This document shows positions 52,760 to 64,000 of a DNA stretch of 64,000 bases, one piece after another. The notes under the pieces were generated by a model. It made no database searches. It was not told where the DNA came from and saw only the letters and a list, made by a program, of their open reading frames with translations. The stretch spans positions 1,720,841 through 1,784,840 of the forward strand of contig NW_017804065.1 in assembly GCF_001625305.1 (NCBI RefSeq), read 5' to 3'. Position 1 is the stretch's first letter; each line of letters opens with the position of its first letter. The position numbers and the translations under genes were made by a program. Source of the stretch: Branchiostoma belcheri. Taxonomy: Eukaryota; Chordata; Leptocardii; Amphioxiformes; Branchiostomatidae.

Positions 52760-55700
52760 CTAAAAGGAAGTGGACTGCACTTTTCTCAACACCACCTTGT
52801 GTTCTGGCGGCTTCTTTTCGGACTGCAGCACCAGCATCAGGTCCGTCATCTGCAGGGTGTCCTTCCGCGAGCCTGTGTGGTTGCTCTTGGTCGTGGAGTT
52901 CCGGGCGGTGAAGAAGTGGGTGGCCGAGGAGATGGTGGAGAAGCGCTTGCGACCACGCCCGCTGAGCGTGCGCACCAAGGCGTTACGGAACTTACAGGAG
53001 ACGAGCGTGTAGAGGACGGGGTTGAGGGTGGAGTTGAGGTACACCAGGGTGCGGATGAACACCACGAACGTTCCCACCAGCTCCATGTTGATGTTGTTGT
53101 CGGTGGTGAGGAGGACCCATGACTGCAGCACGCGGTGAGGGGTCAGGCAGATGAAGAACAGCGCCACCACGGAGATCAGCATGTGCACCACCTGTCAGGG
53201 GGAAGGACGGGAGAATCACGTACAGCTGCCATACAGGACCATGGAGACTACACCACATCATACAGCAATAAAACTCATTCCGTACAATTAGACTAAAACT
53301 AATTTCTAAATAATTCTATCCGAACAAGAATACAAACTAAGATGAAGGAAGAATCAGTGTTGTCTCAAGTCACCCAAACGTTTGTGTACATATGCAAATC
53401 GTTTAGTTTGAAACATGGCAGCTTTGGGATATAAAACGGACTAGTATCCCCAGAATCTTCTCTTAGCCCTAGGCTCATATGTGCATCCGTGTTAATACAA
53501 TAGTTGTTAATGGTTGGGTACAACTGTACAGAGATAGATGTCGCACCTGCCGGCGGGACTTCATCTTGGCTCGCTGGCTCTTGCAGTCTCGACTCTCCGT
53601 CATCGGTACGTCGTACAGTTTGCGGCAGATGCTGACATACAGGCCGCACAACAGCGCCAGGGGGAACACCAGGAACACGAGAGTGATCGTCGTGAAGTAG
53701 GCCACAGCCGGGGCCGTGCGAGCGATGGACAGGCAGTTGTGGGCCAGGTATATCGGGGAACACTCGTCCTTCTGGTACTTATCTACCTGTATGGTGGACA
53801 AAAGGCTGCGTTCATTCTTACAGTTTGTACGAGGGACCTGGATAGAATGAAACTGTGTTTCTGTTGGAGGGTTGGAAGAGAAATACAATGTTTATCAAAG
53901 TGGACGAATAACTGAATGTACCTGTTTCTTTATCTATTTGGATGGCCTCGACAGGCGTATTAAAGGTCAATAAGCTATTGTCATCGTGCCCATTAAAATA
54001 CTCGTTGACATGCCCCCGTAACAGTGCTCACACAACTACCCGAGTTACACATGGCAGGGACAGACAGCTGGGAATGATTCAAGTCAATTCCTCATCCTGT
54101 CCACAACTTTTGCCCGGAAGGTCGGGCGGTTTTAAGTAAGAAACAGTACAACTTACTTGGAAGATAGTGATGGTAATGACCGGGCTGCAGAGGAGGAGAC
54201 ATAACAGCCAGACCAGCGCGATGGCGATGAAGGTTCTGCGGCGGGTCAGGACGTACATGGCCTGGAGCGGGCGGCAGATGGCGAAGTATCTCTCCACACT
54301 GATGGCGGCGATGGTGAGGATGGAGGCCTGGAACACCACCTGTTCCACGTAAGGGGACACGTAGCCTGTGGGGACATGCTCTCTCATGAACAAGGTGTGG
54401 TCAAGTCGTCGTAGGATTTTCAGCGATAGAGGTTATATGGCAGAACCGAAGAAGCTGAATTTTAAGCTAAGTCCACGACTGTCCCAGTAATGCTTTAAAT
54501 TTGTCGTAAACCTATCGTACGACATAGGACCAAAAGATACAACTAATGGTACATAGTCATGTGAGATCAAGACCTCTGGGTACACTATATGCAAGGGATA
54601 CAAACAAAGGGAAACAAACAAACAAACAAACAAACAAACAAACAGACAGACAACAATCAAGGACAGTTATAGAAAATGAAATAAACTTTTACAAGAAAGA
54701 TATATACATGTTACGACTTTCATACAATATTACGTGTGGTGGAACAATGCGGTGTTGGCACCGATGAGTTCTTACTATACTATTATAAAATTAACATGAC
54801 AGGCGTTCTAGCGTCGAGTCTCGTGGACTAGACTTAGAAATGATGACCTTCAACGAAACACTTGCGGTATAGTTCACAGCAGGATTATCATTCAATTATA
54901 TCCGCACTAATGCCTACTTTCTTTTCTGTGCAAGTACAGGGTGTGAATAGTTATATGCACACGCCATGGATTAACCAAGTCCGTCTGCACTGCAAGTAGC
55001 ACTCTTTCCTCCAGATTTACCCTGACTAGGAGATTTCGGAGTTTGTCATCACTGACAGCGCGATGGCAACAAGAAACGTACCGGATATTTCAGGTACTCA
55101 TCATGTCGTGCTATCACCAGCTTCTTTCCCAGAGAGGATTGTTGCTTCACAAACTGATGTAAATTTGTAAAATTACTTTCAAAACCAAAACCAAAATAGA
55201 AATGTCCTTGTGATAGTTACAAGACACCTCCCGTAATTATAAGCTGGTGTGTTACGCCGAAGGCCGGTTATACCGGCTATACCGATACAGATACAGAAAG
55301 ATTTATAACGCTGACCCAGGATGGTATTCCCTTGCCGGTTTGAATCTTACATAAAGGTCAGTGATCCGCCACTGCAGAGTACAACCAGCCATTAACAATA
55401 ATCCGGACGCTATTAACCTTTATCAGTCATTTCGTCGTTAAGCTCTGCCGGTCTGATCCCACTTCTGGAGGCGGCACCCGTGTGCTTCTCTAAGTACTTT
55501 TGTCAAATAGCTTTTATAAAAAAGGTTATAGCCTTGACGCAGAGCGTTTATTATGCGTTGGGTCCCTTTATGATGTGTTCTGTATTAGACGTTAACAGAG
55601 GTAGGCCCTGGGTGATCGTTAACGCGTTATGACTGCGCGTTTTCCTCTATGAATTCCAGGTTTGAATTATTTTAGGCATGTCGGTCTTCGGATGTTTTGG

Positions 55701-57353
55701 TTCTGGGCTTTAGTTGAAATTAGCCAGTCCACACATGAACCACACGCACGCATAATCTATTCGCTGCTCACGGAATAGCTCTCTGATGCACACATTGCTA
55801 CACCGATCGAGATTTACCGTTCTGGGATTTCAACCGTCTGTTTTTCAAATATATCAGAGTAATATAATAGATGTATAGGTTAATAATAATGTTCTACATT
55901 ACGTCCAACGGTATCAGGGTAATTCGTCAATTAGCTGTGAGTGAAACGTATTTGTAATATGTATGCTTATTTTGAACATCAGTAACTCTGCGGTTGTACA
56001 GAATCATGAATGGCGGATCCTGCTTTAAAAGTATCACTGCTCTTTACTGGCTATGGATTGGCTTAACATTTATCCCTGTGCAGCGATGCTCATGCTACTA
56101 CCCTAAAGACAGGACCTAAATTTTCCTTTGTCAAGAGATTTGCGAAATCTTCAATCTTTGTAAATGAGTTGTCAGCGCCTACAATGATAATTGGGTCGTG
56201 ATTGCACCACTCTTGATTCTAAGTTGAAAATCCATCAATGACAAGACGTAGCACAGGTCGTGCCCGTCCTGTAACATGATGGACGCCTTGTGTCAGACCC
56301 TCAACGGAGCCTTTCAAGCTGAAAATGGAAACATCAGCGGATTTCTCGTTATCGCTGAGCGAATACACCTTACATAGATCAAGCAGACTTATCGCAACTG
56401 TGCTGCTGAGTTTTATATTATTGAATACTTAATCATCATGAGACGTTTTATTTAATGAATCAAACCTGAGGGCTTTTCTACCTCTGTGCACCGCCGTGTC
56501 TTATATTGTAAGTAAAATCATGATTGTAAGACAAATTGTAATGATATCAACCATGTCAACTATCTGCCCTGAAAGTGAATTGATGGTTAGGATAACGTGA
56601 CCCCTAGAAATGTCAATACAAAGCTGTGTCCTATTGATTGCCTGTAACAGTTTGTCCTGTCACTCTTTTGTCATGAATTGCGTGAGTTTTAGCATTTTGC
56701 AGCGAGCGCTGTGATTCCAACTAAATGACCACCGCTGACCGTAACGTTAGAGAGTGGATTTGGCGCTCTGTTTGCCAATTTCACAGGAGATTGAAATAAC
56801 AGTCATATTACAACCGGCACATTTGTTTTATCCCTTACCGCGACCACACGTACCACTTCTTCTTTACAGCTTCAGGCCACATTGGCTTAATTTTATGGAT
56901 GGCATCCTCTTCTTGACGCCCTAAAACTGATGCGAATGAGCTCAAGATAAGGTGGCCAAAAATTGCGAAGGTAATAATAATTGTACATTTATTGGTAGTG
57001 CGAAGATGCATTTACTCACACATGGTCTCCCCCAGGTACCAGGGGTACTGTATCCAGGTCTCCATCAGCCCGACAGGCACACACAGCAGCAGGAACAGCA
57101 GGTCAGCCACGCTCAGGTTCACCAGGAAGTAGTTGGTGGTTGTTCGCATGTCCAGACACCTCCACACGACCACGATGACCAGGATGTTCCCGGCCATGCC
57201 CACCGCGAAGATGACGCAGTAGAGAACCGTCACGGCTATCCGTGCAGGCTCAGACATGTCCGTGTATAGAGGGGGTAACCACTGAGGAGCCGACTCATTC
57301 AAACTCTGGCTACAATTACACTCTGCCGTGTCGTTTACACACGACGAATTCAT
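52760..57353 (-). CDS. Rhodopsin-class G protein-coupled receptor, peptide-receptor type, 404 aa
   Basis: Seven-helix plasma membrane receptor. Exons in transcript order: 57353-57020, 54365-54157, 53786-53547, 53191-52760; phases agree and the frame is intact. The extracellular N-terminus has four N-glycosylation sequons (N2, N7, N13, N19). TM1 is VTVLYCVIFAVGMAGNILVI; TM2 has NYFLVNLSVADLLFLLL; the TM3 cysteine (C112) pairs with C190 in loop 2; ERY at 136-138 replaces DRY in AAISVERYFAICRPLQA. TM5 is about 208-232. TM6 has FFICLTPHRV, so the usual CWxP tryptophan is leucine. TM7 has YLNSTLNPVLY with NPxxY at 318-322. The cytoplasmic tail is Ser/Thr/Lys-rich. TM3 and TM7 resemble the ghrelin/motilin/TRH/neuropeptide receptor branch; the ligand cannot be named from this. 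Confidence 0.92.
54611..54644. repeat. (AAAC)n microsatellite
   Basis: About eight AAAC units followed by AGAC units. Another AAAC run occurs at 61124-61142. Confidence 0.9.
55245..55297. repeat. Palindrome-containing dispersed repeat, copy 2
   Basis: CTGGTGTGTTACGCCGAAGG, then CCGGTTATACCGGCTATACC, then GATACAGATACAGA. It matches 35535-35585 at most positions. The core GCCGGT...ACCGGC is an inverted repeat. Confidence 0.65.
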
Positions 57354-57929
57354 CTTTCTTAAAGATGTAAATGTTTGCTATCGTCTCTGCTAGAACACAA
57401 TGTTTGATAGCAAGATGCCCATCCCACACCACTAGTACTACTCGAAAAGAAAAATGTTCACGCCAACGCTAACTTCGTTGACTTTTGTTGACGTCAATGG
57501 GTTTGTAAACTTCACGAAGACATACTGAGCAGCACAGGTTCAGCCTCAACGGTCACGCCTTTTCCTTATCTAAAAGTCCTTCATTCTTCCACAAACAAAT
57601 CCTTCCTTTCCAAATAATGACCAATTAGCTTTCGTCAGACGAAGAGATCAGGCCTAACTAACGGTTCAGGTTAGCGACACTATGTCATTGTCCAAGCCGA
57701 CGAGTCATATGGAAAACACGATCTGTGAATATAAAAAAGCGTTACGTAAACCATAGAGCGTCGACTTTGGGATATTCCAATTCAACTCAACTTACCTTGT
57801 AATATTTAACAAGTGTCCATTAGACACAACTCCGTGAAGTAAGTATGGTGTTTGCAGTGACAGCTGTAAGTTCGATCATACTCCATAAACGACAGCTGTA
57901 AAATCACTCAATATCTGCTTGGCAGTCCT

Positions 57930-58905
57930 TCAAAATATGGGAGTGTTCACGAAAATATTATATAACCAATGACAACTGCTACGATGTTAAAAACAAAATG
58001 TGCATCATCTAGAGCATGCTAGCGAACAACATGTTAAACTACGTACCAAAGCAACAAAGAAATCACGAGTTACAGCTGCGAACATATAAACACAATACTA
58101 CGCAACAATCAATGCAGTGGATTCATAAAAAGTCGTCAATAATCATACAAATTATGTTCTGGTTAGCATGATATCCATTTAATTGTCTAACACATTACTC
58201 AATCTATGTACATACCAAAATTTTAACAATCCGTCAATCACTTTTTGGGCTATTCTTTCAAACTCTAAAGCAAAATCGACCGCTGCTATACACAGGCACT
58301 CAAACGAAAACATCTGCTTGGAGATCAGGTATAAGCGCGCCCACTAAACAACGGCAGCATTGCTGGGAGATCTTCTTGGAGGAATGTTAGCCGGACCAAC
58401 CACACAAATGCTATTAACAGCTGTAGGGACTGTTCCGCACCTCACAAATAGGGGTGTATCCTGATGAAATATTGTACTTTACCTTTAAAAACTGCTACGG
58501 TGTAAAAAAAGAAATAATGTGCATCGTCCGGGGCATACTAGTACTACTAGTACTAGTAGACGACATGCCACTACACGCCAATGCGGCCAACGGATCGTGA
58601 GTTATACCTGCGAACACATCCGCATTTTTTCGGCGGTCCGCCATGACCCCCTTCATGGGTCGCGACTACCATGATCGGAACATCTGCATGAGAAAATCGC
58701 ACATCCATAAAATCTACGGAATACATGGCTTGTTCCAAAATTCCATCAGAATAAGAGACTTCGCTAAAATATTAGATAACCTATGATAGCCTATGGAATA
58801 AAAAAGCAAGGTGCATCAACTAGAACATACGACCAGCAGACAACGTACCAAACTACGTCCATGCAGCAAAGGAATCGCGAGTTACATCTGCAAACACACA
58901 ACTGT
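57930..58905. repeat. Three degenerate copies of a repeat unit upstream of the GPCR
   Basis: Three segments share the order AAAATATTA/AAATATTGT, then ACTGCTACG/CTATGATAG, then GTGCATC..CTAGA.CATA, then GTACCAAA.., then AATC.CGAGTTA, then CTGCRAACA. Copies lie at about 57930-58100, 58460-58625 and 58740-58905. Anchor spacing is uneven (GTGCATC near 58000, 58519 and 58811). No coding potential. Confidence 0.65.
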
Positions 58906-60779
58906 TTAGGCTTCGTTAATTTTAATACTCCGTCCGGAGGCTATGACCTTAAAAAGAAGTACATTGGAAAAAAAGCTCACCACGTATGGTAACCAAGACA
59001 CTTAAACGACAACAATAGATAACTCTTACTTAAGTCACAGGTGTTCAGTGATGTTTACATCATAGACGTATGGGTCATTTTTTGTTAAAATGACATTGGG
59101 GCCCTCTTGATTATTGCTGGGTATGTCCATTTTAGTTCGTGAGGTAGTTCGCAACGGGTTGTAAATCAGTCAGGAGGGAATCCGCAGTCACATGTATACA
59201 GTGCCGGACACATGTCAAAAACAACCTGCAGTGGTGTATTATAAACACGGTAACCAGCGGGAAAATCTGCAACTGGAGAAACCAGTGCAATGCTACCTGA
59301 GTGAAGTGCTTGAGGAACAGCGTATTACAAATGTGTAGGGAAAAGAGTCATATGCATGAGTCGGCGAACAACACAGTTTATACAAGTACTCCATACAGAT
59401 GCCTAATTGATATTGCACAAGCGGTCACAGAGAGGGCACAAAGACGCTTATCAGACCAGGGGACCAGATTGTAAAACGGAGAAGCTGGAAACAAAGTTAT
59501 AGATGAACAACGTTAGCACAGGCATTACGGCAGGCAGTGTCGCCAGGCAGTACTGCACATGCACTGTCAGATAATTGTCTTGCCGGAGGTTTGCTGTTCA
59601 TGTACCCTGCACCATCTCCTAATTAGCATACCCTTCGTTTCAGGCACGTTTGGCCCATATACAAATGGTAGCGCACGATGCTAGGAATGTAAGGTGGGGA
59701 TGTAAGGAATACTAAAATAATCATGGATTTCACATCTTTGATGGAAATTCAAAATACTGTACGTAAACGTGGTAACGTAAAACGTAAATATGGATCCTCC
59801 AGTTTATTTGATTCTACCACACACTTAGCGAGTGATAGGGGAATATTATACAGTATTCAATTTCCAGTGTAAGTACTACAAATTCAAAAAGTCCCTTTGG
59901 TACTCCAGCGGCACCGTGTTGTTCAGACATGCCAACTGAAGAAGCAAATTAACGGAAAATTATGGGAATATGATATGATTAGCTGAAGCACACGGGCGTT
60001 TCCGAAACGAAGATATAACGTTAACATGCTATGGTCTGTGTCAGAAATGGCGCGTCAGGTAATCTCCAAGCAGATCTTTCGGTGGGGGTAAGACAGTATC
60101 AAATTGGCCAGCCTGTATCCATTTGCCAGTCTGCCAAATTAGCATCAGGCGCTATGACAATATCGATATCAAGCATTCTTACAACAACGCAGAAGCTAGC
60201 TTCTCACTTTCGTATATAGTGGTACACTGCAGTACATTTTGGTGCAAACCAGCTGCATTCGTCGAATAACATCGTTTGCGGTAAGTAGTTGAAGCAATGT
60301 TGGAGTTATCACGGAAATATTCAATACCGGCGAACGGCCTGTACATGAGCACTGATACGCTGCGGCAGGTTCACGTGCTATGTAACGTATCAAACATCAA
60401 GATGATTTCGTTCTCACACATCTATCCGCAGTAGAGTAGGTCTACCACTACAACGTCGGCGTCAACATGACACTCTGACATATTACGATAGGAAAATATA
60501 GCTGTGGCCGCCATGTCCAACACAAAGGGATGAACACTTTCATGTCGTGAACAGGTGTTCGGTCTTAGAAATTTGAGCTGAATGCAAGCAACGTTTCTTT
60601 TGCCAACCTCACTATGCATTTTGCTGTCGTCTGTACCTCTGTGCGACGACATTTTTTCAGAACCAAAATTACTATTAACGTTAAATGTTCGGATAAATGG
60701 AGACGTACAATGTATCGTTGAAAGTGCAAAATCAATGGTATTTCCTTTAGTTGGGAGAAAGAACCATCGCAGCTTACCT

Positions 60780-61142
60780 CCATTTCATTGCGGCTCTGTC
60801 TGCACCACCCTCCGCTTTGCTTCAGTCTTGACCTCCTGTTCGTCTATCACCAACAAGCGCCGCCAACTTGACTCCTGCTCGCTCCCTCCACTCCGCCGAA
60901 GTCTGAATGTCTCCTTGCCCGGTGTGTTGTGTCACCTGTGTTGGTGGGCGGATGCGTTGGGCGTCTGTATGACGCGATTAAAATGCTAATGGTGCGCAGT
61001 CGCGCCGTGTCTGTGAAGTTTTCCCCATGTTTTATGTTGTGTGAATTGTCATAAATGGTTATGTATGTAACATGTTATATGCAGGGTATGTTTTCAGAGG
61101 TGGGCAATCTATGGTAAATAAAATAGAAACAAACAAACAAAC
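60780..61142 (+). mobile_element. Possible 3' end of a truncated non-LTR retroelement
   Basis: A CG-rich block with a short open frame ending at 60989 (DALGVCMTRLKC) is followed by a short tail with GGTAAATAAAATAGAAAC and then (AAAC)n at 61124-61142. CR1/L2-type elements often end this way. No reverse transcriptase motif is present, so this is weak. Confidence 0.25.
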
Positions 61143-61796
61143 AGTTTGTTACATTTCATGACCTTCATGAAAATGGATGTTTCAAGTGTGTTTGCCTGTG
61201 TGTCTTTCAGCGCGTGTGTGTTTCCAGATATTTGAGATCAGCATAACTTACGAAGGTCTGGGTGGATTGTGATGATACATTTTTATTTTGGTATGTGGGT
61301 AGCGCTTCCGGTTTTTGCTTCTTTTGTCCTGGGCATGCTATGGTCTTGATTTTTGGGTGTCTGCTTCGAGAAGACCTAATCTCCAAGTAGAAATTTTGGT
61401 GGCTACAGACATATCAAATTGGCTGGGTCGCCACGCGGTAATTTATTACCGACGCTGAGAGTCAAAATAAATCGAGGCCCAAACCACTGCCTGGAGAGTA
61501 CCAAGACAAGTCAGCATAACAATCATCATCACAGACCCTTATTGAGAAGCCCTGCACACTAACACGTGAAGAAACGTGCGAACCAGAAACAGCCTTCTAG
61601 ATGAAAAAGACGCTGTAGCGCTATCAACTTGTGAGTTTACAACGTACCAGAGGCAAAAAGTGCCTTGGCACCCATCGATATACATTTAAATTGATTTTCG
61701 TGCTTGGACTCAAGAAAGGAGTGAGTCCAATAATCTCCTTGTCAGGGTAAATCCTGAGGAGAGATTGTTAAACGCCCCCTTCACGCCAGAGGCGCA

Positions 61797-62323
61797 ATGA
61801 GCCAGAATGTCGTCTGCATAGGAATTCTTGCTTTTTTGTTGTTGTATATTCCTAGCTATTCGAAGTATATAAATTCGGAAGGCATTCCAAATATTCGAGC
61901 CCATTTCGATTCTCCCCTCGAATGCGACCAGAATGCTTCGAACGCTGTTGGAATACCGTAAGAATACAAAGAATGAGCCGGAATGCCATCTGATGGAGAA
62001 ATCTTTGTATACATTCCTGGATATACGAAGTTGTAAAAATTCTCAGTACAAGCCGGTGTTTGTGTTCATTCTTGTGTTTTGGTCATACTCAAAACGTTCG
62101 AGGTGAATTTGAAGTGGAGACATCTTGAACTGCATTCTGAAAATCCTTACGGCATTCCAACAGCGTTTAAAACATTATGGTCGTACTCCAGGGAGAACTG
62201 AAATGGGCCCAAATAAACTTTATTTGGAGTTAACCAAGTTTTCAGAAAACACATTGAGTGGTCATAATTCACTCATAAATAGTTAGGAATATACCAACTT
62301 CTTGTGACATTCTGGCTCTTCTA
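61797..62323. mobile_element. Foldback / MITE-like element with long inverted arms
   Basis: The left arm (61797-61967) starts GAGCCAGAATGTC and includes GTATATTCCTAGCTATT, GAGCCCATTTCGATTCTCCC and AACGCTGTTGGAATACCG. The reverse complement of the right arm (62149-62323) starts GAGCCAGAATGTC and includes GTATATTCCTAACTATT, GGCCCATTTCAGTTCTCCC and AACGCTGTTGGAATGCCG in the same order. About 180 bases separate the arms. No transposase frame. Target-site duplication not identified. Confidence 0.75.
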
Positions 62324-62998
62324 GTGGATATAATTCATTCCGTGCTCCCGCGGTACTACACCACCAACGCTGCTTAACTACAGGGACATACACATCAATT
62401 TGCAGGCCCGTTTAATTGAACTTGAAGGACAATATTGCTGCGGAAATTTCCACTCTTGTCCCGGGAAGTCTTCATTAGAAGTCCAGACCTCACGCTATGA
62501 CTCGGGGCCTCGACGCCAACCGCGTATTGTTTCCCAACAGGGTGCTGGATATTATAATCGTTTTCTTGCAAATTCATGCCCGAGGGCTAATTGCAGGAAC
62601 AGAAGAAACATATGGTATAACAGACAATTAGTACACATAGAACTACTGATAACTACTAAGAAACTACTAGTAAAAACTACTGGGTTTGACTTCTTTGACA
62701 GGATTTTATAACATAACACCCCACACATTAAGCAGAACGTGGGACTTTTCATTATCTGCAGGAAGTCAAATCTCATAATAGCAAATGTAGTAGTATTATA
62801 AGTCGATCAGGCAGTAGTAGTATGATCTTTAGTGCTTTACTTTCTCTGACACTGTACGTGCAAATTTTGCAAATTAAGTTTTCGTTAGCTAGTAGTACAA
62901 TGCGGCTTCGCTACGGCGCGTATTTAGCCAAACACACCGGGTCACCCTACTATTCTAGATAAGTGTGTTATGTAGCTTTATTTGATTATTGTTTGTTA

Positions 62999-63022
62999 TT
63001 ATTTATTTATTTATTTATTTAT
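62999..63022. repeat. (TTTA)n microsatellite
   Basis: About six tandem TTTA units. Confidence 0.9.
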
Positions 63023-64000
63023 TGTATGATCCTAGTTATTTTCTGGAAAGTACACCTTTCTGCTGTCATGAATTTAAATTCGGAGCTTCTGTAAACAGAC
63101 ATTAGAAATTATTATATGATATCAACGATTGTTGACATTGTTACGGCGGGATCACAGTACATAGGGACGCACAATACTCGCGACTTGAAGGGATAAAAGT
63201 ACTGACGATCCATCAAATAACGTGCTGACATCTCCGATATTTGACCTGTCCAATATCCGTAATACATCTGGAAGGCGCCATTATTACTCCTATGTAATTC
63301 TACGACTCTGCAGTTGAGACTTTTGGGCCAACTTTTTAAAGCCCCACATCCGGCGCGCTGTGTCTTCTTCGTCCAGTTGGGACTGAAAAGAATTTGATTT
63401 ATCTTAGAGATGTAGTGATGGGATTCTTTCTATGTTATTTTGTGTTATGATTAATGTATGTTTATTAACAGGAGAGCCCCCGGGACGCTGGCTGGCCTCT
63501 AGGCTAGCCGCACGCCAAGTCAGAGTATTCACAAACAGGGTTCTAATGTGTCCCGTGTGATGTTCCCTTTATTATTACACCCTAGTCTCCCTTGTTGAGT
63601 CTATCAGGGGAAAAGGTGATAAGACATGGCCCATCAAACAGGACCGTTTAAGCAACAACTCGTTGTGTGATTTTACTTTTATTGTAGGACGTCTTCCAGA
63701 GGCAGGGAAACAGGTGGTTGTGAAATCAATTTGACAAGTACATGTAGTTGCGGAAACTCCTGCCACACGGCGTGACAAACCACCTGCTGTTCAGTGACTG
63801 TGACCACATTTGAAAAGGTACTGATGATCCATCAACAAAGAGCGTGTGGCAGTCATACATAGCCATGTCATGGACATCGCCGCCGAAAGTGGCTTCCCTC
63901 CTGGAGTGAAGGTTAGCAGACAGCTGGGCGCTGGCGTTTGGTCAGGTTGGCTGGGACTAACAATATGGACTTATCCGAGTGAATGATAGATGCCTCGGGA

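Larger units (their letters stand above)
54366..57019. other. Intron 1 of the GPCR gene
   Basis: A 2.65-kb intron. It contains an (AAAC)n run at 54611-54644 followed by two CAGA units, and the second copy of the palindrome-containing repeat at 55245-55297. No coding sequence is seen. Confidence 0.7.
57354..64000. other. Upstream flank of the GPCR, no gene recognised
   Basis: No ORF here has a recognisable domain or supported splice structure. The region holds a degenerate tandem repeat (57930-58905), a possible retroelement tail (60780-61142), a foldback element (61797-62323) and a (TTTA)n run (62999-63022). The GPCR promoter and any 5' UTR exon should lie just right of 57353 but cannot be pinned down. 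Confidence 0.6.

Noticed and set aside
57012-57269. Plus-strand ORF rich in Gln/His opposite GPCR exon 1
   Set aside because: Antisense shadow of the transmembrane-coding exon.
60582-60989. 135-codon plus-strand ORF
   Set aside because: No domain recognised; codon pattern does not favour the frame. Kept only as part of a weak retroelement-tail call.

Overview
The window is animal genomic DNA: intron-rich genes with GT-AG junctions, low gene density, TA-rich introns, several classes of dispersed repeat and one run of N. The proteins have clear vertebrate counterparts, including an ARID5B with the long N-terminal form, a SPATA24, a bifunctional GNE and a T-box factor. The flanking DNA does not look vertebrate, and the TACATGTA-rich sequence and repeat families suggest an invertebrate deuterostome, most likely a cephalochordate (amphioxus, Branchiostoma). 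The species is inferred, not proven.

Layout. (1) 353-15937, minus: a ten-exon ARID5B/MRF2-type chromatin factor, about 1,109 aa, read through intact; a CRE and an octamer motif lie just upstream of its start. (2) 18876-19118, plus: a small ubiquitin-like ORF. (3) 19625-22709, plus: a CD39-type ecto-nucleotidase (ENTPD1/2/3/8 group) whose middle exons are lost at a 20-N gap. (4) 23943-28481, plus: a divergent T-box factor with one frame break inside the T-box; its fifth intron holds a 930-bp transposon-like element with 13-bp inverted ends and 6-bp target duplication. (5) 29504-31712, plus: SPATA24 coiled-coil protein with a one-base frame break and a recent tandem duplication around a splice donor. 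(6) 31.7-38.9 kb: gene-poor, with paired repeats and an exon-like island at 33.95 kb. (7) 38912-44406, plus: complete GNE, UDP-GlcNAc 2-epimerase/ManNAc kinase, 734 aa. (8) 47066-49903, plus: PRAME/LRRC14-type leucine-rich repeat protein, about 485 aa. (9) 52760-57353, minus: four-exon rhodopsin-class peptide-type GPCR, 404 aa. (10) 57.4-64 kb: no gene seen; a degenerate tandem repeat, a long foldback element and simple repeats.

The genes do not form a pathway or operon. GNE starts sialic acid synthesis in the cytosol; the ENTPD hydrolyses extracellular nucleotides; ARID5B and the T-box protein act in the nucleus; the GPCR sits in the plasma membrane. All exon junctions were assigned by hand from splice consensus, reading phase and similarity to remembered family sequences; no alignment or transcript was available. 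I did not find a clearly new multi-gene system. The most unusual material is repeat DNA, the two frame breaks in neighbouring genes, the orphan ubiquitin-like ORF and the exon-like island.
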